From Bacteroidales bacterium (lineage in GTDB: Bacteria; Bacteroidota; Bacteroidia; Bacteroidales; F082), in contig JAGBQJ010000001.1 of the NCBI GenBank assembly GCA_017632935.1, positions 124,001 through 188,000 of the forward strand: DNA of 64,000 nt, written 5' to 3'. Below the pieces are notes generated by a model. It was not told the DNA's origin and did not search any database. It saw only the letters and a program-made list of their open reading frames with translations. Made by a program: the position numbers and the translations under genes. Each line of letters starts with the position of its first letter. The first letter of the stretch is position 1. Shown in pieces: positions 35,747-44,988 of the stretch.

Positions 35747-35754
35747 TATTTTTG
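35747..35754 (+). promoter_or_regulatory. -7 box (TATTTTTG) for tRNA-Leu
   Basis: TATTTTTG 28 bases before the mature tRNA 5' end; a TTG about 25 bases further upstream (TTGCTTG) could be the -33 element. Confidence 0.6.
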
Positions 35755-35781
35755 CAGCCGCGTTTGACGCGAGGAACCCAT

Positions 35782-35868
35782 GCCGAAGTGGCGGAATCGG
35801 TAGACGCGTCGGTCTCAAAAACCGATGAGGTAACACTCGTGCCGGTTCGATCCCGGCCTTCGGTACCA
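35782..35868 (+). tRNA. tRNA-Leu (anticodon CAA)
   Basis: An 87-base class II tRNA. Acceptor GCCGAAG pairs with CTTCGGT (a G-U at the first pair), the anticodon arm is TCGGT-CTCAAAA-ACCGA with anticodon CAA reading UUG, a long variable arm (TGAGGTAACACTCG) follows, and the T arm is GCCGG-TTCGATC-CCGGC. The 3' CCA is encoded. A perfect terminator palindrome starts three bases later. Confidence 0.97.
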
Positions 35869-35870
35869 AG

Positions 35871-35900
35871 AAAAAGAGCAGCTCGCGAGCTGCTCTTTTT
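35871..35900. terminator. bidirectional terminator between tRNA-Leu and glmS
   Basis: A perfect 30-base palindrome, AAAAAGAGCAGCTCG and its complement, ending in TTTTT on either strand. It closes the tRNA on the plus strand and glmS on the minus strand, whose stop is 4 bases away. Confidence 0.9.
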
Positions 35901-35903
35901 CGT

Positions 35904-37748
35904 TTATTCCACCGTCACCGACTTGGCCAAGTTTCGTGGCTGGTCGACATTGCAACCTCGCATCACGGCGATGTGATAGGCCAGGATTTGCAACGGCACC
36001 GTCGCCAACAAAGGCGAATAGAGGCATTCCGTCTCGGGAATCTCGATGACATAATCAGCCATCTTGCGGGCCAATACGTCTTTTTCGCTCACCACGGCGA
36101 TAATCTTGCCGTTACGCGCTTTCACTTCCTGGATGTTGCTCAACACCTTCTCGTAGGTGCTGTGGTTGGTAGCAACGAAAACCACAGGCATGTCCTTGTC
36201 AATCAAGGCGATGGGGCCGTGTTTCATCTCGGCGGCCGGATAACCCTCAGCGTGAATGTAGGAAATCTCCTTGAGCTTCAAGGCACCTTCCAAGGCCACG
36301 GGATAGTTCTGCAAACGACCCAGATAGAGCATGTTGCGCACATCTTTATATTTGGCTGCGATATCTTTCACATGGCCGCTGTGGTCAAGGGTCCACTGAA
36401 TCTTTTCGGGGATGCTGTCGAGCTCGTTGATGAACGCCTGCCGCTCCTCGTCTTTCATCGTTCCCTTCAGCTCGGCGAGACGCAAGGCCAACATGGCCAT
36501 CACCGTTACCTGCGAGGTGAAAGCCTTAGTGGAAGCCACACCGATTTCCGGACCGGCATGGGTGTAGATGCCCGCATCGGTGGCTCTGGAGATGGACGAG
36601 CCGATGACATTGCAAATGCCTAACACTATGGCACCCTTCTCCTTCGCCAACTGTATGGCGGCCAAGGTATCGGCGGTCTCGCCCGACTGCGAAACAGCAA
36701 TCACCACGTCGTGGGGCGTGATGACGGGGTTGCGATAGCGGAACTCGGAAGCATACTCCACCTTGACCGGAATCTTGGCAAGGTTTTCAATCAGATAGCT
36801 GCCCACGAGGCTGGCGTGCCATGAAGTACCACAAGCCACGAAAACGATGTTGTCGGCATAAAGCAACTGCTTCTCGTACTGAATGATACCACCCAGACGC
36901 ACCGTGTTGGCTTCGGGATGCAGACGGCCGCGCATGGTGTCGCGAACGATTGTCGGCTGTTCGTAGATTTCCTTCATCATGAAATGGTCGAAGCCCGCCT
37001 TCTCAATGCTGTCGAGATTCATCTTCAGCTCCTGAACGTAAGGCATAGCCTCCACATCCTGGATGGTCTTAATGTGTAACTCCTCGCCCAACTTAATCCT
37101 TGCAACTTGCTCATCTTCAAGGTAAACCACCTTTTGCGTGCGACCTACGATAGGTGTGGCATCGGAGGCAATGAAGTACTCATCATCGCCGATGCCGATG
37201 ACCATGGGACTACCTTTTCGGGCGGCAATCAACTGGTCGGGGTGACCTTTTTCCACGATGGCGATGGCGTATGCACCCACCACATGATTTAAGGCAATGC
37301 GCACAGCCTCAAAGAGGTCGACATGCTCACTGAGTTGCACATCTTCGATGAGGTTGGTGAGTACCTCCGTGTCGGTCGAGGATTGGAAGGTGAAGCCACG
37401 CTTCTCCAGCTCCTTGCGCAGGCTCAGGTAGTTCTCGATGATGCCGTTGTGAATCAAGGCAATGTTGCCCGATTGCGAGCGATGCGGGTGCGCGTTCACC
37501 TCGTTGGGCTCACCATGGGTGGCCCAGCGGGTGTGTGCGATGCCAATATGCCCACTGACATCCTTTGAAGAAGCGAAGGCCTCCAAATCGGAGACCTTGC
37601 CCTTTGCTTTATAGACGTTAAGTTCGTTGTTCTCGTTCAACAGTGCCACACCGGCACTGTCGTAGCCACGATATTCGAGGCGCTTCAAGCCCTCAATGAG
37701 GATGGGATAGGCCTCTTGCTGGCCTACATAAGCTACTATTCCACACAT
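35904..37748 (-). CDS. glmS: glutamine-fructose-6-phosphate aminotransferase (isomerising)
   Basis: A 614-residue enzyme making glucosamine-6-phosphate, the entry to UDP-GlcNAc and hence peptidoglycan, LPS and the amino sugars of the 1-24 kb locus. I start it at MCGIVAYVG (37748) because the catalytic cysteine must be residue 2; an 8-codon longer frame is spurious. The glutaminase domain shows HTRWATHGEPNE; two SIS domains show ACGTSWHASLVG and YLGRLQNYPVALEGALKLKE; the end NLAKSVTVE is canonical. It has a -7 box at 37770-37777. Confidence 0.97.
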   Translation of the reverse strand: MCGIVAYVGQQEAYPILIEGLKRLEYRGYDSAGVALLNENNELNVYKAKGKVSDLEAFASSKDVSGHIGIAHTRWATHGEPNEVNAHPHRSQSGNIALIHNGIIENYLSLRKELEKRGFTFQSSTDTEVLTNLIEDVQLSEHVDLFEAVRIALNHVVGAYAIAIVEKGHPDQLIAARKGSPMVIGIGDDEYFIASDATPIVGRTQKVVYLEDEQVARIKLGEELHIKTIQDVEAMPYVQELKMNLDSIEKAGFDHFMMKEIYEQPTIVRDTMRGRLHPEANTVRLGGIIQYEKQLLYADNIVFVACGTSWHASLVGSYLIENLAKIPVKVEYASEFRYRNPVITPHDVVIAVSQSGETADTLAAIQLAKEKGAIVLGICNVIGSSISRATDAGIYTHAGPEIGVASTKAFTSQVTVMAMLALRLAELKGTMKDEERQAFINELDSIPEKIQWTLDHSGHVKDIAAKYKDVRNMLYLGRLQNYPVALEGALKLKEISYIHAEGYPAAEMKHGPIALIDKDMPVVFVATNHSTYEKVLSNIQEVKARNGKIIAVVSEKDVLARKMADYVIEIPETECLYSPLLATVPLQILAYHIAVMRGCNVDQPRNLAKSVTVE

Positions 37749-37769
37749 AGTTGTCCTTTTTAAAAGGCG

Positions 37770-37777
37770 CAAAAATA
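37770..37777 (-). promoter_or_regulatory. -7 box (TATTTTTG) for glmS
   Basis: TATTTTTG on the minus strand, 22 bases before the glmS start. Confidence 0.65.
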
Positions 37778-37814
37778 GTGGATTGGAAAAAACGATGCAA
37801 GTTTTTTTTAATTT

Positions 37815-38405
37815 TTATTCAAACAGCTCCTTCACATCGGGGGCATTTTGGGCACCTTCCGAAGCCTCGAAATATGGTTTCTTGTCGAAGCCGAAAATGC
37901 TGGCAATGAGGTTGGTGGGGAACATGCGGATAAACGTGTTATAGTCCTGCACCGCCTCGTTGAACTGCCTACGCGCATTGGCGATGCTGTTCTCACAACC
38001 TTCGAGTTGAGACTGCAAATCAAGATAGTTCTGGTTGGCCTTCAATTCGGGATACTGCTCAACGGTGACCAACAAACGCGACAATGCGCCCGACATCTCA
38101 TCTTGGGCAGCTTGGAAAGCCTTCAGATTCTCTTCGGTAAGGTTTTCGGCATCGAGGGTGACCGACGTGGCCTTGGCACGGGCTTCCACCACAGCCGTCA
38201 GGGTGCCGACTTCATATTCGGCATAGTTTTTCACCGTGGCGACCAAATTCGGAATCAGGTCGGCACGTTTTTGATAGGCTGTCTGCAAATTTCCGGCGGC
38301 CGAAGAAACGGCTTCTTCCTTGGAAACCATGGTGTTATAGCCACAGGAGGAGAAACCCAAGGCCATAAATAATGCCGCGATGGCGATAATGACAATTCTC
38401 TTCAT
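37815..38405 (-). CDS. lemA: LemA-family lipoprotein
   Basis: A 196-residue lipoprotein. The signal peptide ends in the lipobox FSSC (cysteine near residue 21), followed by the LemA helical domain with AYQKRADLIPNLVATVKNYA and VEQYPELKANQNYLDLQSQL. LemA proteins are coiled-coil envelope proteins of unclear role, often near a TPM-domain protein; none is here. The promoter box is at 38453-38460. Confidence 0.93.
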   Translation of the reverse strand: MKRIVIIAIAALFMALGFSSCGYNTMVSKEEAVSSAAGNLQTAYQKRADLIPNLVATVKNYAEYEVGTLTAVVEARAKATSVTLDAENLTEENLKAFQAAQDEMSGALSRLLVTVEQYPELKANQNYLDLQSQLEGCENSIANARRQFNEAVQDYNTFIRMFPTNLIASIFGFDKKPYFEASEGAQNAPDVKELFE

Positions 38406-38452
38406 AGTATTAAGGATTTAGGATTAATTATCAGCTTCATAAAATTCGGCCA

Positions 38453-38460
38453 CAAAGGTA
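38453..38460 (-). promoter_or_regulatory. -7 box (TACCTTTG) for lemA
   Basis: TACCTTTG on the minus strand, 48 bases before the lemA start and back to back with the ricT promoter. Confidence 0.55.
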
Positions 38461-38473
38461 AACATTTTTTTCG

Positions 38474-38481
38474 TAATTTTG
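38474..38481 (+). promoter_or_regulatory. -7 box (TAATTTTG) for ricT-gldH
   Basis: TAATTTTG 37 bases before the ricT start. Confidence 0.6.
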
Positions 38482-38517
38482 CGTTTTATATACACTTACA
38501 AAATATGAATCTATCAA

Positions 38518-39636
38518 ATGACTGATAATCAACATAAAGACAATAATAACACCCTTGAAAAACAACTGATTAACCGAGGTTGTCGGTTGGAAGAGCCCTA
38601 TAACACGGGACAACATGTGCTTTCGTGTGGTCGCTGCAAGTTGAGCCAGTTCGATTGGCTGAAGGATTATGAAAATCAAGAGATTACGGGAAATGTATGC
38701 TTGGCAGAGGTACGTTTCAAGAACGACCGCAAGGACTATTTCACTTACGCCGAGGACTTGGAGCTGGAAGTGGGCGAACTGGTAGCTGTGGAGACCGCCA
38801 TCGGGCACGACATCGGCATCGTCACCCTCTTGGGCGAGATTGTGAAACACCAGCTGAAGCGTAAGAAATACCGCACACCGCTCAACGAGATGAAGAAAAT
38901 CTATCGTCGGGCACGCCCTAACGACGTGGAGAAGTGGCTGTCCGCCATCAAATTAGAAGACAGCACCTTGGCCCGCACACGCACCATCGCCGAAAACCTT
39001 GGTTTAGATATGAAGCTCAACGACGTGGAATACCAAGGCGACAAGACAAAGGCCATCTTTTATTACACCGCCGACGGTCGTGTCGACTTCCGCGAGCTCA
39101 TCAAGAAACTGGCTGAGGAGTTCCATATTCGAATCGAAATGCGACAGATTGGCGTGCGACAGGAGTCGGCCAAGCTGGGCGGCATAGGCTCCTGCGGCCG
39201 CGAGTTGTGCTGTGCCTCCTGGATCTGTGACTTCCAGTCGGTGACCACCGGCGTGGCGCGCGTACAACAGCTCTCACCCAACCCGCAGAAACTGGCTGGT
39301 CAGTGTGGCAAGCTGAAATGCTGCCTCAACTACGAATACGAAGCCTACGTGGAGGCCTTGAAAGCCTTCTCTGACCCCAACATCGTGCTGCATTTCGAAA
39401 GCGGCGATGCCATACACCAGAAAAACGACGTCTTCAAGGGCATCATGTGGTATTCCTACACCACCGACAAGAGCAACATCATGGCCATCCCTGTCGACAA
39501 GGTGAAGGACATTATCGCCATGAACAAAAAAGGACAAAAACCCAAAAAACTGGAAGACTTTGCCGTCACGCAGGAAGCCCATACCAACACCAATGAAGGT
39601 TATGGCGAGGCGGACCTTAAAAAGATGAGTGATTAA
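38518..39636 (+). CDS. ricT: PSP1-domain protein RicT (YaaT)
   Basis: A 372-residue cytosolic protein. The PSP1 C-terminal core includes RVDFRELIKKLAEEFHIRIE, then GGIGSCGRELCCASWICDF and GQCGKLKCCLNYEYEAY, whose cysteines bind Fe-S clusters in the RicAFT complex of Bacillus, where it affects RNA processing. In Bacteroidota the partners are usually absent, so its task may differ. The acidic low-complexity C-terminus overlaps the next gene, gldH, by one base (TAATG). Confidence 0.93.
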   Translation: MTDNQHKDNNNTLEKQLINRGCRLEEPYNTGQHVLSCGRCKLSQFDWLKDYENQEITGNVCLAEVRFKNDRKDYFTYAEDLELEVGELVAVETAIGHDIGIVTLLGEIVKHQLKRKKYRTPLNEMKKIYRRARPNDVEKWLSAIKLEDSTLARTRTIAENLGLDMKLNDVEYQGDKTKAIFYYTADGRVDFRELIKKLAEEFHIRIEMRQIGVRQESAKLGGIGSCGRELCCASWICDFQSVTTGVARVQQLSPNPQKLAGQCGKLKCCLNYEYEAYVEALKAFSDPNIVLHFESGDAIHQKNDVFKGIMWYSYTTDKSNIMAIPVDKVKDIIAMNKKGQKPKKLEDFAVTQEAHTNTNEGYGEADLKKMSD

Positions 39637-40187
39637 TGAAACTATCAAAACAAATAATGCAGAATGCAGAATGCAGAATGCAGAATGGCGCAAAGCGATG
39701 CTGGTCTTTGCCTTCATTCAGCATTCAGCATTCAGCATTCATAATTGGTCTGTTGACCTTATTCGTATTCTTTACCGCTTGTAGCGACGACGACTTCGAC
39801 AAGCGTACTGTCATTCCCGAAGCCAAATGGCATCAGGAAAATCGTGTGGCCTTTGACGTCGACATCAACGACACCATCAGTCCATACGAGTTCGGCATCG
39901 GGTTGCGACATCTCGAGAACTACCGCTATAGCAATCTCTTTATCTTCCTTCACACGACGATGCCCAACGGCAACCACACCCACGACACCATCGAATGTAC
40001 CTTGGCCACGCCCGAAGGCAAATGGATTGGCAGAAGCAGCGGCAGCATGCGCGACATTGTTGTGCCGCTCAACGAAAACCTCCTCTTCCCCCTTTCGGGC
40101 ACCTACCATTTCGAAATCGAACAAGCCATGCGCGAGCCCGTGCTGAAAGGCATCTCCGACATCGGACTTTACATAGAAAAACAATGA
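39636..40187 (+). CDS. gldH: gliding-motility lipoprotein GldH with repeat-encoded N-terminus
   Basis: A 183-residue lipoprotein; the mature part starts at the cysteine of the lipobox FFTACSD and includes VAFDVDINDTISPYEFGIGL and LRHLENYRYSNLFIFLHT, which match GldH, a component associated with gliding motility and the type IX secretion machinery. The region before it is unusual. Residues about 9-36 (NAECRMQNG...SFSIQHSAFII) come from a heptad hairpin at 39656-39747, so the signal peptide is unusually long and shares an eight-residue string with the insert in RmlB copy 2. The natural start may have been replaced or extended by the element. Confidence 0.85.
   Translation: MKLSKQIMQNAECRMQNGAKRCWSLPSFSIQHSAFIIGLLTLFVFFTACSDDDFDKRTVIPEAKWHQENRVAFDVDINDTISPYEFGIGLRHLENYRYSNLFIFLHTTMPNGNHTHDTIECTLATPEGKWIGRSSGSMRDIVVPLNENLLFPLSGTYHFEIEQAMREPVLKGISDIGLYIEKQ
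39656..39747. repeat. heptad hairpin (GAATGCA/TTCAGCA) inside the 5' end of gldH
   Basis: AATGCAG units repeated four times, a loop GGCGCAAAGCGATGCTGG, then CATTCAG units repeated three times and CATAATTGG. It is the same element and orientation as at 22511-22594. The coding frame of gldH runs straight through it. Confidence 0.85.
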
Positions 40188-40191
40188 TATC

Positions 40192-42441
40192 ATGAACGAT
40201 AATAAGAAAACAAAACCAACCAAATCGCACGCAGTTAGGAACTTGTGGATCATCTTTGGGATACTGTTGCTGCTCATCGTCGCGTTCTTCTTCTGTGTCG
40301 CCAATGGCGTCTTCGGCACCATGCCTACCTTTGAGGAATTGGAAAACCCGCGCACCAACTTGGCCACCGAAATCTATTCGGCTGACGGTAAGATTTTGGG
40401 TACCTATTACGTGGAAAACCGCAGCAACGTGCGCTATGCCGAGCTCTCACATTACATGCCCGAAGCCCTCATCAGCATTGAGGATGAACGCTTCACCGAG
40501 CACTCGGGCATCGACACGAAAGCCTTGTTCCGTGTGGCTTATGGTGTGCTGACAGGCAACAAGAAAGGTGGCGGATCCACCATTACGCAACAATTGGCGA
40601 AAAACCTGTTCCCGCGCGGCGAAAACCTCAGCGGTGCCAAGCTTGTGATGCGCAAGTTCCAAGAATGGATTACGGCCACCAAATTGGAACACAACTACTC
40701 CAAGGAAGAAATCGTGGCCATGTACCTGAACACCGTGGCTTACGGTCACAACGCCTTTGGCATTCGTTCGGCGGCCAGCACTTTCTTCGACAAGAAACCT
40801 AGTGAGATGACCATTGAAGAGTGCGCTTTGATGGCGGGTGTGGTCAACGCTCCAACACGTTATAGTCCGATACGCAACCCTGAACGCTCATTGGAGCGCC
40901 GAAATCTGGTGCTCAAAAAGATGACCGAAAACGGCTACCTCACTCAAGCTGAATACGACTCCATCTCACAAATCCCGTTGGACATGTCGCATTTCAGCAT
41001 CAAAGACCACAACACGGGTCAGGCCACCTATTTCCGTGAGTTCCTCAGAAGTGAGCTGATGGAATGGGCCAAAAACAACACCCGTGCCGACGGAACGCCA
41101 TACAACATCTACACCGACGGCTTACGCATCTACACCACCATCGACTCGCGCATGCAGAGCTATGCCGAAGCCGCTGTCAAGGAAGTTGTGGGCGACGAAC
41201 TGCAACCCTTGTTCTACAAGCACTGGAAAGGTGTGAAAAACGCGCCTTTCTCCGACCTCACTCCCGACCAAATCGACGCGCGGTTAGAATCTGCAATGAA
41301 ACTCTCGGATCGTTATAAGATGCTTGCGAACGAAGGGGTACCTTACGATTCCATCAAAGCCGAATTTGAACGCCCAGTGCCTATGAGGGTCTTCTCGTGG
41401 AAAGGTCCCATCGACACGGTGATGTCGCCTATGGACTCCATCCGCTATTACAAATGGTTCCTGCAAGCCGGCCTTGTCTCTATCGAGACCCATACGGGTC
41501 ATGTGAAGGCATACGTCGGAGGTTTGGATTTCCGTTTCTTCAAATATGACCACGTCACACAGGCGCGTCGTCAGGTGGGCTCCACTTTCAAGCCTTTCCT
41601 GTATTCCTATGCCATGGGCGACAGTGAATTCACGCCATGCACGAAGATTCCGAATATTCCATACACCATTGAAGTCTCCAAAGGCCGTTTCTGGTCACCC
41701 AGCAATGGCGGTGGTGGTGGTGGAGAAATCACTTTAAAGAGTGCGTTAGCGCAATCCAACAACTGGATTTCGGCTTACTTGATGAACCACTACGGACCTG
41801 ATGCCATCATCACACATGTCCGCCGCATGGGTGTGGAGTCTCCCATCGATGCCGTTCCTTCCATCTGTTTGGGTGCCTGCGACTTGAAACTGATCGAAAT
41901 GGTTGGCGCCATGAGCACCTTCGCCAACCAAGGCGTCTACGTCAAACCCGTGTTCATCACCCGCATCGAAGACAAGAACGGCAATGTCATCTACCGTAAC
42001 TCGCCTGTAGAAAGCGAAGCCATGAGCGAACTCGCCGCCTACAAAACGGTGGAACTGATGAAAGGCGTGGTGCAAAGCGGAACCGGTGCGCGTCTACGTG
42101 CGAAGTACGGCTTCAAAAACCCCATCGCGGGCAAGACGGGTACCACACAGAGAAACAGCGACGGTTGGTTTATGGGCATCACACCCGACCTCACCACAGG
42201 CGTTTGGGTGGGTGCCGACGACCGTAATGTGCACTTCCGCTCCACCGCGTTGGGACAAGGCGCACATACTGCATTGCCCATTTGGGGCACCTACATGAAG
42301 AAAGTGTATGCCGACAAGAGTCTAAAAATCAGCCAAGGCGACTTCCCGAAACCCTATGCTCCCGGCGTTGACCTGGATTTCAGTTGCACCCACAACGATG
42401 ACGAAGTCTACGACGGCGTGGAATACATTGATGAGTTTTAA
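40192..42441 (+). CDS. class A penicillin-binding protein (PBP1A type)
   Basis: A 749-residue bifunctional peptidoglycan synthase. One N-terminal membrane helix (residues about 15-37) is followed by the GT51 glycosyltransferase domain with EDERFTEHSGID (catalytic Glu) and GGGSTITQQLAKNLF, then the transpeptidase with the active serine in VGSTFKPFLYS, the SNN motif in AQSNNWIS, and KTGTT. It acts in the periplasm on lipid II. It lies 4 bases after gldH and 9 bases before obg in one operon. Confidence 0.95.
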   Translation: MNDNKKTKPTKSHAVRNLWIIFGILLLLIVAFFFCVANGVFGTMPTFEELENPRTNLATEIYSADGKILGTYYVENRSNVRYAELSHYMPEALISIEDERFTEHSGIDTKALFRVAYGVLTGNKKGGGSTITQQLAKNLFPRGENLSGAKLVMRKFQEWITATKLEHNYSKEEIVAMYLNTVAYGHNAFGIRSAASTFFDKKPSEMTIEECALMAGVVNAPTRYSPIRNPERSLERRNLVLKKMTENGYLTQAEYDSISQIPLDMSHFSIKDHNTGQATYFREFLRSELMEWAKNNTRADGTPYNIYTDGLRIYTTIDSRMQSYAEAAVKEVVGDELQPLFYKHWKGVKNAPFSDLTPDQIDARLESAMKLSDRYKMLANEGVPYDSIKAEFERPVPMRVFSWKGPIDTVMSPMDSIRYYKWFLQAGLVSIETHTGHVKAYVGGLDFRFFKYDHVTQARRQVGSTFKPFLYSYAMGDSEFTPCTKIPNIPYTIEVSKGRFWSPSNGGGGGGEITLKSALAQSNNWISAYLMNHYGPDAIITHVRRMGVESPIDAVPSICLGACDLKLIEMVGAMSTFANQGVYVKPVFITRIEDKNGNVIYRNSPVESEAMSELAAYKTVELMKGVVQSGTGARLRAKYGFKNPIAGKTGTTQRNSDGWFMGITPDLTTGVWVGADDRNVHFRSTALGQGAHTALPIWGTYMKKVYADKSLKISQGDFPKPYAPGVDLDFSCTHNDDEVYDGVEYIDEF

Positions 42442-42450
42442 TTCTATACT

Positions 42451-43461
42451 ATGACCTCAAACTTCGTTGATTACGTCAAGATATTCTGCCGCTCAGGCAA
42501 GGGTGGTGCGGGTTCGTTGCATTTCCGCAGGGAGAAATACATCCCCAAAGGCGGTCCTGATGGTGGCGACGGCGGTCGCGGCGGCAACGTCATTCTGCGC
42601 GGCAACGCTCAGCTCTGGACCTTGCTCCACCTGCGTTACACCAAACACATCTTTGCCGGTGACGGTATACCAGGCGGCAAAAACCAACTCACAGGTGCCG
42701 CTGGCGATGACATCTATATCGATGTGCCCTTAGGTACGGTGGCCTATCGTGCTGAGGACCATACGATGATGGGCGAGATCACCGAAGACAAGCAGGAGGT
42801 CGTGCTCCTCAAAGGCGGACGCGGCGGCAAGGGCAATGCCTTCTTCAAGACGGCCACTTTGCAGGCACCCAAGTTCGCCCAGCCTGGTGAACCCAACCAA
42901 GAGGAATGGATCACCTTGGAGCTGAAACTGCTGGCCGATGTCGGTCTGGTCGGCTTCCCCAACGCGGGCAAGTCTACCTTACTCTCGGTCGTCTCGGCGG
43001 CCAAGCCGGAGATTGCTGATTATCCCTTCACCACCTTGGTGCCCAACCTCGGCATTGTCAGCTATCGCGGCCATAGGAGTTTCGTCATGGCCGACATCCC
43101 GGGTATCATCGAAGGCGCGGCCGAAGGCAAAGGCTTGGGTATCAGATTCTTGAGACATATCGAAAGAAACTCCACCCTGCTGTTCATGGTGCCTGCCAAC
43201 ACCGAAGACGTGAAGGCTGAATACGACATCCTGCTCAACGAGTTGAAGAAATACAACCCCGAGCTGATGGACAAAGACCGCATCCTGGCCATCACCAAGT
43301 GCGACCTCGTTGATGACGACACCATCAAGGACATCAAGAAGCACCTGCCCAAGAAGGTGCCGCATGTCTTCATCAGCTCCGTGGCCCAACAAGGTATCGA
43401 CGAGTTGAAAGACTTGATTTGGCTGACGCTGAACAAAAACGACGAGGAAGAAGACTGGTAA
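42451..43461 (+). CDS. obgE: ribosome-associated GTPase Obg
   Basis: A 336-residue GTPase needed for 50S assembly. The glycine-rich Obg domain is at the start ([33 protein letters not shown]), followed by the G domain with G1 [12 protein letters not shown]3 DIPGIIEGA and G4 TKCDL. The common C-terminal extension is very short. It follows the PBP gene by 9 bases. Confidence 0.96.
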   Translation: MTSNFVDYVKIFCRSGKGGAGSLHFRREKYIPKGGPDGGDGGRGGNVILRGNAQLWTLLHLRYTKHIFAGDGIPGGKNQLTGAAGDDIYIDVPLGTVAYRAEDHTMMGEITEDKQEVVLLKGGRGGKGNAFFKTATLQAPKFAQPGEPNQEEWITLELKLLADVGLVGFPNAGKSTLLSVVSAAKPEIADYPFTTLVPNLGIVSYRGHRSFVMADIPGIIEGAAEGKGLGIRFLRHIERNSTLLFMVPANTEDVKAEYDILLNELKKYNPELMDKDRILAITKCDLVDDDTIKDIKKHLPKKVPHVFISSVAQQGIDELKDLIWLTLNKNDEEEDW

Positions 43462-43472
43462 GCATTTCACTT

Positions 43473-44051
43473 ATGGAAACCCTCTCCCACCTCGACTCCG
43501 ACCTCTTCCTTTTCCTCAACGGTTTGCATTCCAGTTGGTTGGATAAGGTCATGACACTCATCACCGACATGTGGGTATGGTTTCCATTATACCTATTATT
43601 AATATATTGGGCCGTACGGCAATACGGCAAGCGTTGTTGGTGGGTCATCGTGGCCGTCGCCCTTGTGGTGCTTTGCACCGACCAACTGGCCTCTCATGTC
43701 TGCAAGCCCGTTTTTCAGCGGTTGAGACCTTGTTTTAATCCCGATTTTCAAAACCTCATCCATCTTCCCAAGGGCATGGCGGGCGGACAATATGGCTTCG
43801 TCTCCTCCCATGCCGCCAACACCTTTGGCGTGGCCGTCTTCTTGACTCCTGTCTTGAAACAATTCCGCCCTTGGACAGCTATAGTGCTGTTTTTCTGGGC
43901 CGTTGTTTCGAGTTACAGTCGCATCTATATTGGCTATCACTACCCTGGTGATATCCTTTGCGGTGCCCTTTTAGGTGTGCTGGTGGGGCTGATCCTTTGG
44001 AAGGTGTTTCAGCGGGTTGTCGTAAGAAAAATCTGGAAATCAGAACAATGA
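43473..44051 (+). CDS. PAP2-family lipid phosphatase
   Basis: A 192-residue membrane protein with five or six helices, started at METLSHLDSD (43473), 11 bases after obg; a longer in-frame reading overlaps obg and has no family match. The acid-phosphatase motifs are KPVFQRLRPC (KxxxxxxRP), YGFVSSHAANT (SGH-type, here SSH) and SRIYIGYHYPGDILCG. Such enzymes dephosphorylate undecaprenyl pyrophosphate or similar lipids at the membrane surface; which lipid is unknown. The 3' end overlaps the convergent SAM hydrolase gene by 12 bases. Confidence 0.9.
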   Translation: METLSHLDSDLFLFLNGLHSSWLDKVMTLITDMWVWFPLYLLLIYWAVRQYGKRCWWVIVAVALVVLCTDQLASHVCKPVFQRLRPCFNPDFQNLIHLPKGMAGGQYGFVSSHAANTFGVAVFLTPVLKQFRPWTAIVLFFWAVVSSYSRIYIGYHYPGDILCGALLGVLVGLILWKVFQRVVVRKIWKSEQ

Positions 44052-44855
44052 AGGCGTCGACGGCACTTTGTCACCGTCATGGAAGACCACTTTGATGGTC
44101 GAGGAAGGCTCTATGCCACAGAGCGAAGCTAGTTTGGCTTTGTTCAAAGCGAGTTCAAGGTAGCCGTGGGTGCCGAAGATGGCCACCAGATCCACCACGT
44201 CGACATCGAGATAGCTGTCAGAAATCTCATCTACGGTGTACAAATCGCCTTTCACCATGATGGTGAAGTCGCGACCACGGCGTTCCTGCTCGAAGAGTTC
44301 CTTGGAGATGTTGGTGATTAAGTTGTCGTACGAATCGATGTGCATCACCACGCCTTCGATGGTGTTGTCGCGGGCCACAGCACAGAAGGCGCCGCCTGGG
44401 TTCAGCTTCAAGCGTGGCTCGCCGATACTGGAAAGCGGCTCACCCTTGGCCAACATCACCGCCACCTTGGCAAAACGGTCGCGCGTGGCAAAAGTGAAGA
44501 AATCGGAGTCCTGCATCACGTCGATGCACACCGCTTCCTCATACTTTCCATCAAGGATGTGGCTGAAGATGCCATTGTCGGTGGAGATGAAATACTGTCC
44601 TTCGGCCTTCACCACCACATGGGGGCATTCCATCGACTCAATCGTGTCGACACCAATGATGTGAATTGTACCTGGAGGAAAGCAGCGATAGCAGTTTTTC
44701 AGCGTGAAACCCGCCTGCGAGACATTGAAAGGCTCGATTTCGTGAGTAACGTCAACGATGGTCGCATCAGGTAGCATGGACAGAATGGTGCCTTTTACCG
44801 CCGCCACATAGTAATCCTTCGTACCCCAATCGCTTGTTAATGTGATAATTGCCAT
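44040..44855 (-). CDS. S-adenosyl-L-methionine hydrolase/hydroxide adenosyltransferase (DUF62)
   Basis: A 271-residue member of the DUF62 fluorinase-like family that splits SAM to adenosine and methionine. TLTSDWGTKDYYVAAVKG (N-terminal aspartate) and VDVTHEIEPFNV are signature blocks; FISTDNGIFSHIL and SYDNLITNIS complete the active-site set. Cellular role is uncertain. It has its own -7 box at 44885-44892, divergent from phoH. Confidence 0.92.
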   Translation of the reverse strand: MAIITLTSDWGTKDYYVAAVKGTILSMLPDATIVDVTHEIEPFNVSQAGFTLKNCYRCFPPGTIHIIGVDTIESMECPHVVVKAEGQYFISTDNGIFSHILDGKYEEAVCIDVMQDSDFFTFATRDRFAKVAVMLAKGEPLSSIGEPRLKLNPGGAFCAVARDNTIEGVVMHIDSYDNLITNISKELFEQERRGRDFTIMVKGDLYTVDEISDSYLDVDVVDLVAIFGTHGYLELALNKAKLASLCGIEPSSTIKVVFHDGDKVPSTPSLF

Positions 44856-44884
44856 CGCCTAATTGACATCTGTTTGAGATTTTG

Positions 44885-44892
44885 CAAAGTTA
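44885..44892 (-). promoter_or_regulatory. -7 box (TAACTTTG) for the SAM hydrolase gene
   Basis: TAACTTTG on the minus strand, 30 bases before the start codon. Confidence 0.6.
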
Positions 44893-44940
44893 TATCATTT
44901 ATGTCAAACTTGCGATAGGATTTGGAAAAAAATTATTCTT

Positions 44941-44948
44941 TATCTTTG
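44941..44948 (+). promoter_or_regulatory. -7 box (TATCTTTG) for phoH
   Basis: TATCTTTG 41 bases before the phoH start; TTTGG about 20 bases upstream fits a -33 element. Confidence 0.6.
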
Positions 44949-44988
44949 CGAGCAAATAAACTGACATACTTCGACAAACTCAGCAACC

